A DNA stretch of 9,470 bases, from assembly GCA_031276335.1 (NCBI GenBank), contig JAISNH010000101.1:1-9470 (forward strand), in the 5' to 3' direction. Made by a program: the position numbers and the translations under genes. Below the pieces are notes generated by a model. It was not told the DNA's origin. It was given only the letters and a program-made list of their open reading frames with translations, and did not search any database. The stretch comes from Rickettsiales bacterium. GTDB taxonomy: Bacteria > Pseudomonadota > Alphaproteobacteria > Rs-D84 > CACZYB01. Below, in pieces: positions 5,324 to 9,470 of this stretch (position 1 is its first letter; each line of letters begins with the position of its first letter).

Positions 5324-5860
5324 ATGAAGAAAATTGTCCTCGCCATGTCGTTCATATCCGCAGCCAGTCCCGCGGCGGCCGGCATGCCGGACATATTTTC
5401 CGCATGGTGGGGCAACGTGGAGGATACCTGGGAAAACCCTGACAGCTACGATGCCTATATCCCGGTCTGGACGTGGCACAACCGCGCCGCCTATCCACCG
5501 CACAAGTACAACAGGTACAACGAGGAACCCGTGGGCGCCGGCTTCGGACTTACGAAGGTGAAGGGCGACGTCGAGCATTCCCTGCACATGACGGTGTTCA
5601 AAGATTCGAATTATTACACGCAGGGGGCGTGGGGATACGCGCGGACGGACAACCTGTGGCTTTTTTCCCGCTCCCTGCATTTCGGATACGGATTCGTAAT
5701 CAGCGCGCAGATGCGGCACGAATACAACTATGTCCCGATACCCATACCCCTGCCTATGCTGAACATGGGATACAAGAACGTCTTCGTCGAGGCGGTGTAC
5801 GTGCCGGGATGGCGGGAATTCGGAAACGTCATGTTCATGTGGGTCAAGATCAAGCTATAG
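5324..5860 (+). CDS. pagP: Lipid A palmitoyltransferase PagP
   Basis: Outer-membrane eight-stranded beta-barrel enzyme that moves palmitate from a phospholipid sn-1 position to lipid A, strengthening the membrane against cationic peptides. The 178-residue protein has a signal peptide (MKKIVLAMSFISAASPAAA, 1-19). The mature part follows PagP throughout: TWENPDSYDAYIPVWTWHNR, YNEEPVGAGFGLTK, TVFKDSNYYTQGAWGY, YNYVPIPIPLPMLNMGYKNV, YVPGWREFGNVMFMWVKIK. The catalytic residues known from E. coli (His33, Asp76, Ser77) correspond to His52, Asp94 and Ser95 and are all present. Gly104 is the likely counterpart of the glycine that sets acyl-chain length in E. coli PagP (my alignment by eye). The final residue is Leu rather than the aromatic usual at the end of outer-membrane barrels. 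The ATG at 5324 is the only start giving a signal peptide; an upstream-extended frame from 5030 is a shadow. Confidence 0.93.
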   Translation: MKKIVLAMSFISAASPAAAGMPDIFSAWWGNVEDTWENPDSYDAYIPVWTWHNRAAYPPHKYNRYNEEPVGAGFGLTKVKGDVEHSLHMTVFKDSNYYTQGAWGYARTDNLWLFSRSLHFGYGFVISAQMRHEYNYVPIPIPLPMLNMGYKNVFVEAVYVPGWREFGNVMFMWVKIKL

Positions 5861-5882
5861 CTTTAAGACAAAGGAGGAAAAG

Positions 5883-7061
5883 ATGGAGAATTTCGATTTT
5901 TACAGCCCGACTTATTTCGCCTTCGGGCACGGGCGCGAGCGCGAGGCCGGAAAGTACGCGCGGCAGTTCGGCGCGCGGAAGGTACTGCTTCATTACGGCG
6001 GCGGATCGGTCGTGCGCTCCGGCCTACTGGACAGGGTGAAGGAATCGCTTCTCGCGGCATCGCTGCCGTTCGTCGAGCTTGGCGGCGTCCAGCCGAATCC
6101 CCGTTCCGAGCTGGTATATGAAGGCATAAGGCTTGCGCGAGGCGAAAACGTCGATTTCATCCTCGCGGTCGGCGGCGGCAGCGTGATAGACAGCGCGAAG
6201 GCGATTGCCCTCGGCGCCTTGGCGGACGGCGATTTCTGGGATTTTTACACCGGCGCGCGCGAAATCGGGGGCGCACTTCCGCTTGGCGCGGTTCTGACCA
6301 TAGCTGCGGCCGGCAGCGAAGGCTCCGGCAACAGCGTGATTACCCGCGACGGGCTGAAGCGCAGCACCGGAAGCGACGCGCTCCGTCCGAAATTCTCGAT
6401 TATGAATCCAGAGCTTACCGCGACCCTTTCCCCGTACCAAGTCGCATGCGGAGGGGCGGACATAATGGCGCATGTCTTCGAACGGTATTTCACGAATACA
6501 AAGGGCGTCGAAACTACGGACCGGCTTTGCGAAGGGCTGCTGCTGTCCCTTGTTTCGGAACTGCCGAAGGCCGTCGCCAATCCGGCCGATTACGATGCCC
6601 AGGCCAATATAATGTGGGCGGGGATGCTGGCGCACAACAACGCCGTCGGCGTGGGGCGCGCCCAGGATTGGGCCAGCCATTCCATAGAGCACGAAATGTC
6701 CGCGATGTATGGAATCGCGCATGGGGCCGGGCTGGCCGTCGTATTCCCCGCGTGGATGAAGTATGTGCTTGGGCACGATGCGGCGCGCTTCGTCCGTCTG
6801 GCGGGCACGGTGTTCGGAATTTCCGGCGACGGCAGGGATCCGGCCGACGTAGCCCTTGAAGGCGTTGATGCGCTCAAAGCCTTCTGGCGCTCGCTGGGGC
6901 TGCCTACGACGTTTGCGGAGCTTGGCGGGCGCGAGGAGGACATTCCGCGCCTGGCCGCGAATGTCATGCTAGGCAACCGGCGCGCGGCAGGGGGCGCGAT
7001 AGGCGGTTTCACGCGCCTTTCCGTCGCCGATGTCGAAAAGATCTACGCGCTGATGAAGTAG
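5883..7061 (+). CDS. Iron-containing alcohol dehydrogenase, YqhD / butanol dehydrogenase type
   Basis: Group III metal-dependent alcohol dehydrogenase of 392 residues (YqhD has 387), catalysing NAD(P)H-dependent reduction of aldehydes such as butyraldehyde to alcohols. The N-terminal nucleotide-binding domain contains LHYGGGSVVRSG (36-47) and the fold signature AVGGGSVIDSAKA (95-107). The C-terminal helical domain carries the metal ligands Asp193 and His197 (GGADIMAHVFERYF), His266 (DWASHSIEH) and His280 (GIAHGAGLAVVFPAW), in the same spacing as YqhD D194/H198/H267/H281. The start ATG has a perfect AAGGAGG Shine-Dalgarno five bases upstream. It begins 22 bases after pagP, so it may share the pagP transcript, although the functions are unrelated. 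The substrate cannot be told from sequence; fermentation and aldehyde detoxification are both possible. Confidence 0.93.
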   Translation: MENFDFYSPTYFAFGHGREREAGKYARQFGARKVLLHYGGGSVVRSGLLDRVKESLLAASLPFVELGGVQPNPRSELVYEGIRLARGENVDFILAVGGGSVIDSAKAIALGALADGDFWDFYTGAREIGGALPLGAVLTIAAAGSEGSGNSVITRDGLKRSTGSDALRPKFSIMNPELTATLSPYQVACGGADIMAHVFERYFTNTKGVETTDRLCEGLLLSLVSELPKAVANPADYDAQANIMWAGMLAHNNAVGVGRAQDWASHSIEHEMSAMYGIAHGAGLAVVFPAWMKYVLGHDAARFVRLAGTVFGISGDGRDPADVALEGVDALKAFWRSLGLPTTFAELGGREEDIPRLAANVMLGNRRAAGGAIGGFTRLSVADVEKIYALMK

Positions 7062-7085
7062 GCGCAAGCCACGGCCTCAAAAATC

Positions 7086-7114
7086 TTGACGGGCAGTTTT
7101 TTGTATTGTAGAAT
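7086..7114 (+). promoter_or_regulatory. tRNA promoter
   Basis: TTGACG (7086-7091) and TAGAAT (7109-7114) are separated by 17 bases, each one base off consensus. The start is expected near 7121, five bases before the first tRNA. A GC-rich GGCGCC follows the -10 box, resembling the discriminators of stringently controlled stable-RNA promoters. No clear promoter is seen in front of the second tRNA, so both may be transcribed together. Confidence 0.75.
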
Positions 7115-7125
7115 GGCGCCGGTTT

Positions 7126-7202
7126 GGGAACATAGCTCAGTTGGTTAGAGCTACCCGCTCATAACGGGTCGGTCGTTGGTTCGAGTCCATCTGTTCCCAC
7201 CA
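7126..7202 (+). tRNA. tRNA with CAU anticodon (tRNA-Ile2 favoured, tRNA-Met possible)
   Basis: Full cloverleaf with encoded CCA (7200-7202). The acceptor GGGAACA/TGTTCCC, D-stem GCTC/GAGC and anticodon stem ACCCG/CGGGT (7153-7157/7165-7169) are complete, with loop CTCATAA, so the anticodon is CAT at 7160-7162. The T-stem GTTGG/CCATC has one T-T mismatch; the loop TTCGAGT is normal. The first pair G-C and this layout exclude initiator tRNA. The CGGTCGTTGGTTCGAGTCC segment resembles tRNA-Ile2, whose C34 becomes lysidine to read AUA; elongator tRNA-Met remains possible. AUA is heavily used in this window, which suits Ile2. Confidence 0.93.
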
Positions 7203-7263
7203 CGTTCGTCCAAAAGCCTCCTTCCTGCGCAGGATGCTTTCGGCCGAAGAATACGGGTAAAGA

Positions 7264-7290
7264 TTCGCCGCGCCGGCGGACGGATTTTTG
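7264..7290 (+). terminator. Possible weak terminator between the two tRNAs
   Basis: TTCGCCG (7264-7270) can pair with CGGCGGA (7274-7280, one G-U) around a three-base loop, followed by CGGATTTTTG. The T-run is short and offset. It may terminate part of the first tRNA's transcript or only be a processing spacer. The rest of the 101-base spacer holds a 12-base palindrome (TCCTGCGCAGGA, 7223-7234) and nothing else I can name. Confidence 0.3.
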
Positions 7291-7303
7291 CGGGTTTGTT
7301 TTT

Positions 7304-7379
7304 GGGGATGTAGCTCAGCTGGGAGAGCGCATGGTTCGCAATCATGAGGTCGTGGGTTCGATCCCCATCATCTCCACCA
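7304..7379 (+). tRNA. tRNA-Ala (anticodon CGC)
   Basis: A 76-base tRNA with encoded CCA (7377-7379). The acceptor GGGGATG/CATCTCC contains the G3-U70 wobble pair that alanyl-tRNA synthetase uses as its main identity element. The D-stem is GCTC/GAGC, the anticodon stem CATGG/TCATG (one G-U) with loop TTCGCAA, so the anticodon is CGC (7337-7339), reading GCG. The T-arm GTGGG-TTCGATC-CCCAT is perfect. A CGC alanine tRNA fits the heavy GCG use of this genome. Confidence 0.95.
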
Positions 7380-7518
7380 AACACAGGGGCAGCTTCATGG
7401 ATTTATTTCCAACCAACGAAGAAAGAACGATATCCAAAGCCTTACAGATTAAAGCTTGATTTTTTTATTTCAGCATGCAATTATTTACCCGAGGGGAAAA
7501 TGCAAAGAAAGGACGCAA

Positions 7519-7944
7519 ATGAATATCAAAGACAGACAGCCCCCGCCTTCCATCTTGCCTGAATTCGAAAAATTTTCCGATGTTCTAGCCTACATAGACG
7601 AAAACTACTATTTCACTCCGCGGGGATTCCGAAACGGCGAACTGTACAATAAGCCGAAAGAAAACCAAGGCTCGGAAAAAGTATTCAGCTTTGCGTCGAT
7701 GAACAAGCTGTCGAAAGAAGAAACTTTGAAATTGTTCTGCGAGCATTATGCGGAGGTCTTGTCCAATCCCGATGGCGCAAGTCATCCGAATATCCGCGAA
7801 TTCATGAAAAAAGGATGGGCGGGCATTATGGTAGGCATGCCTGCCAATCGCAAACAGTCCTCCTTGGAACGCAAACCCTTGGCCCCGATAAATGAAAATA
7901 TCGCGAACATACCGTCAAACTATCTGTCCAAAGAAAGGGTATGA
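7519..7944 (+). CDS. HopJ-family protein (PF08888-type), 141 aa
   Basis: Resembles the family named after the Pseudomonas effector HopJ; most members occur in bacteria without type III secretion and their function is unknown. The conserved core is intact: EFEKFSDVLAYIDENYYFTP (15-34), RGFRNGELYNKPKENQGSEK, FSFASMNKLSKEETLKLFCE and PDGASHPNIREFMKKGWAGI (84-103). Residues about 108-141 (ANRKQSSLERKP and on) are an extra C-terminal tail not expected in the ~110-residue family. The start is the ATG at 7519, with GAAAGGA six bases upstream; an upstream ATG at 7456 in the same frame has no RBS and adds non-family sequence. GC content is roughly 45% by hand count, well below the neighbours. The 139-base gap after tRNA-Ala is AT-rich and shows only a weak candidate promoter. 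The gene ends 24 bases from the convergent helicase gene. Confidence 0.88.
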   Translation: MNIKDRQPPPSILPEFEKFSDVLAYIDENYYFTPRGFRNGELYNKPKENQGSEKVFSFASMNKLSKEETLKLFCEHYAEVLSNPDGASHPNIREFMKKGWAGIMVGMPANRKQSSLERKPLAPINENIANIPSNYLSKERV

Positions 7945-7968
7945 CATGAGTGGCGTGGCGGTTGCATT

Positions 7969-9470
7969 TCACAGCAAGGAAAGCTGTCCGCCGCCGTCTT
8001 TTTCCCGGAATGTCCTTTCGTATTTGCTTGAAACCAGCAGGTCATGCTCTATTTTTTCCAGGAACGGCGAGGGCGCCGGATTCTTATATTCCCCGTAGCG
8101 CTTTCTTTTGATTGCGCGGCTCAGGAACAGCCTCCTCCGCGCCCGCGTCATTCCGACGTACAGCAGGCGCCGCTCCTCCTCTATGTCTTCCGCGCGGTGG
8201 AAAGGCAGCAGGCCGTCCTCCAGGCCGACGATGAAGACGCATTCGAACTCCAGCCCCTTCGAGGCGTGCAATGTCATCAGCGCGATCCTGTCCGCCCGCT
8301 TGTCGAGCATGTCTATTTCGGACAGGAGGGATAATTCGCGGACGAATTCCTCCCTGTCCGCATGTATCTGCGCAAGGTTGGACAGGTATTGCCGGATATG
8401 CTCCTCTCCGCCGAATTTGCCGATCTGGCGCGCGACCGGTTCGCCGGCGATCAATTGGCGGAGCCACTTTTTAACATCCTTGTTCTCGCAAAGCAGGCCG
8501 TCGGACAACCTTGCGAAAGGCATGCCGGAGCGCCCCAGCGCCTCTGCCAGCGGCTCCAGCTGCGACGAGGCCCGGTATAAAACCGCGAAGTCGGAGAAGG
8601 AAAGCCCGCCGTCTTCGCCGGAGGCCCTGTCGGTGTCGATGGAATAGAAGCTGTGCCCGCCGATCAGCTTCTCTATTGTCTTTACCACGAACTCCGCCTC
8701 GGCTTTTTCCGTAGGGGCGTGGTGGATCGCGATTTTTTCGTGCGGCATGTCGAAGGCCGCCGCGATGCCGTAGGAATCTATAACCTGGTTCGACGCCTCG
8801 ACTATGGTTCCCGTGGAGCGATAGTTGTTTTTCAGGCCGAGCACCTGCGCCCCGGGATAATCCTGCGCGAAGTTTTGGAAGAATTTCGGATTTCCGCCCC
8901 GGAATCCGTAAATCGCCTGGTGCGGGTCGCCTATCGCGCACAGGTATCCGTCCGCCGGCGCCAGCAGACGGATCAGCTCGTACTGCTTTTCGTCGATGTC
9001 CTGGTATTCATCGACCGAAACATATTTGAACCGCTCCCGATACGAGTTGGCTATTGCGGGGTTTTCGCCAAGCAGCTTTATAGTGCGGATGATCAGTTCG
9101 TCGAAGCCGAGCGCTCCGTCCTCCGGCTCGCTTGCAACCTTGAAATCGGGCTCCAGTCCAGCCATTCGGCAATTCTCCTTCAAAATCGAAAAGCATAAGG
9201 AGTGGAAAGTGTGGATATTCACGCCGCGTTCCAGCCTGCGGCGCATTTCTTCGGCCGCGCGCCGGGTGAATGTTATGGCAAGGCAGTTTTCCGCCGGGAC
9301 GATGTTTTTGGAAACAAAATGGGAAATGCGGCTGGTAAGCACGGCCGTCTTGCCCGAACCCGGGCCTGCGACAATCAAAAGCTGGCGGGCGGTGCTTTCC
9401 ACCGCGCCCAGCTGGTATTCGTCGAGCCCGGAGGACGGCCGCGCCTTTCCTTCCGGCGCATTGCCGGGCA
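7969..9470 (-). CDS. UvrD/Rep-family superfamily 1 DNA helicase, C-terminal part (5' end outside window)
   Basis: ATP-dependent 3'-5' DNA helicase. The frame is open to the right edge, giving 499 residues. The sequence before the GTG at 9402 is still family-like (LDEYQLGAVEST, the Q-motif), so that GTG is not the start. Motifs in order: Walker A AGPGSGKT (35-42), LAITFTRRAAEEMRRRL (Ia), HTFHSLC, VDEYQDIDEKQ (Walker B), AIGDPHQAIYGFRGG (III), NNYRSTGTI (IV), LMTLHASKGLEFECVFIVG (V) and LLYVGMTRARRRL (VI). All are intact. Domain 2B is much shorter than in UvrD or PcrA (about 720 residues in total). The FHSLC, DEYQDID and GDPHQAIYGFRG wording resembles helicases fused behind an endonuclease-Q/PHP domain, which would lie beyond the window; this is inference. 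The last residues, GGGQLSLL, look like a sliding-clamp-binding motif. Confidence 0.93.
   Translation of the reverse strand, partial: PGNAPEGKARPSSGLDEYQLGAVESTARQLLIVAGPGSGKTAVLTSRISHFVSKNIVPAENCLAITFTRRAAEEMRRRLERGVNIHTFHSLCFSILKENCRMAGLEPDFKVASEPEDGALGFDELIIRTIKLLGENPAIANSYRERFKYVSVDEYQDIDEKQYELIRLLAPADGYLCAIGDPHQAIYGFRGGNPKFFQNFAQDYPGAQVLGLKNNYRSTGTIVEASNQVIDSYGIAAAFDMPHEKIAIHHAPTEKAEAEFVVKTIEKLIGGHSFYSIDTDRASGEDGGLSFSDFAVLYRASSQLEPLAEALGRSGMPFARLSDGLLCENKDVKKWLRQLIAGEPVARQIGKFGGEEHIRQYLSNLAQIHADREEFVRELSLLSEIDMLDKRADRIALMTLHASKGLEFECVFIVGLEDGLLPFHRAEDIEEERRLLYVGMTRARRRLFLSRAIKRKRYGEYKNPAPSPFLEKIEHDLLVSSKYERTFREKDGGGQLSLL

Noticed and set aside
6024..6776. 250-codon minus-strand ORF
   Set aside because: It lies opposite the alcohol dehydrogenase, whose metal ligands and RBS are intact; no family resemblance of its own.
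7223..7234. Perfect 12-base palindrome TCCTGCGCAGGA between the tRNAs
   Set aside because: It is short, single-copy in the window and not followed by a T-run; chance or an RNA processing spacer is sufficient.
7151..7384. Minus-strand ORF with GDRTHDL and SQLSYIP strings
   Set aside because: This is the antisense of the tRNA genes; such translations are well-known spurious annotations produced by tRNA complements.
7438..7466. AAGC...GCTT repeat followed by seven T before the HopJ gene
   Set aside because: Only a four-base-pair stem with a large AT-rich loop; too weak to call a terminator for the tRNA-Ala transcript.
1..9470. CRISPR arrays, insertion sequences, toxin-antitoxin or defence cassettes
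   Set aside because: I saw no regularly spaced repeats, transposase motifs, terminal inverted repeats or recognisable defence domains on either strand.

Overview
This is a chromosomal housekeeping stretch of a GC-rich Gram-negative bacterium, most likely an alphaproteobacterium. The evidence is a secreted DUF2155 protein next to a single-span MlaD-type MCE protein, Ala-rich tails on ribosomal proteins S16 and L19, an AKVSTK-type phosphoglycerate kinase, and a PagP outer-membrane enzyme, which implies lipid A. The isoleucine codon ATA is frequent despite the high GC. No CRISPR array, insertion sequence, prophage or recognisable defence system is visible.

Layout. At 1-936 (+) lie the 3' end of pgk and a tiny two-helix membrane protein gene. 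At 970-4521 (-) lies one long operon in the order rpsP, rimM, trmD, a 71-residue ORF of unknown function, rplS, mlaD-like, DUF2155. It has a strong promoter at 4493-4521. A complete intrinsic terminator sits between that promoter and rpsP, which looks like an attenuator. A second promoter lies directly in front of rplS. At 4568-7061 (+), divergent from the operon, are a helical protein of unknown function, lipid A palmitoyltransferase pagP and an iron-dependent alcohol dehydrogenase of the YqhD/butanol dehydrogenase type. The pagP promoter is so close to the ATG that the mRNA is predicted to be leaderless. At 7086-7379 (+) are two tRNA genes (anticodons CAU and CGC) behind a near-consensus promoter. 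At 7519-7944 (+) is a HopJ-family gene of clearly lower GC. It converges on the C-terminal part of a UvrD-family helicase (7969 to the right edge, -), whose N-terminus lies outside the window.

Functionally, the long operon joins ribosome biogenesis (S16, L19, 16S maturation factor RimM, tRNA m1G37 methylation by TrmD) to cell-envelope genes (phospholipid-transport-type MlaD and an exported DUF2155 protein). PagP adds a second envelope function. The alcohol dehydrogenase would reduce aldehydes using NAD(P)H, which fits a fermentative or aldehyde-detoxifying lifestyle. The observations most worth following are the rpsP leader attenuator, the leaderless pagP promoter with a palindrome in its spacer, and the trmD reading frame that runs 65 bases into the unknown ORF.
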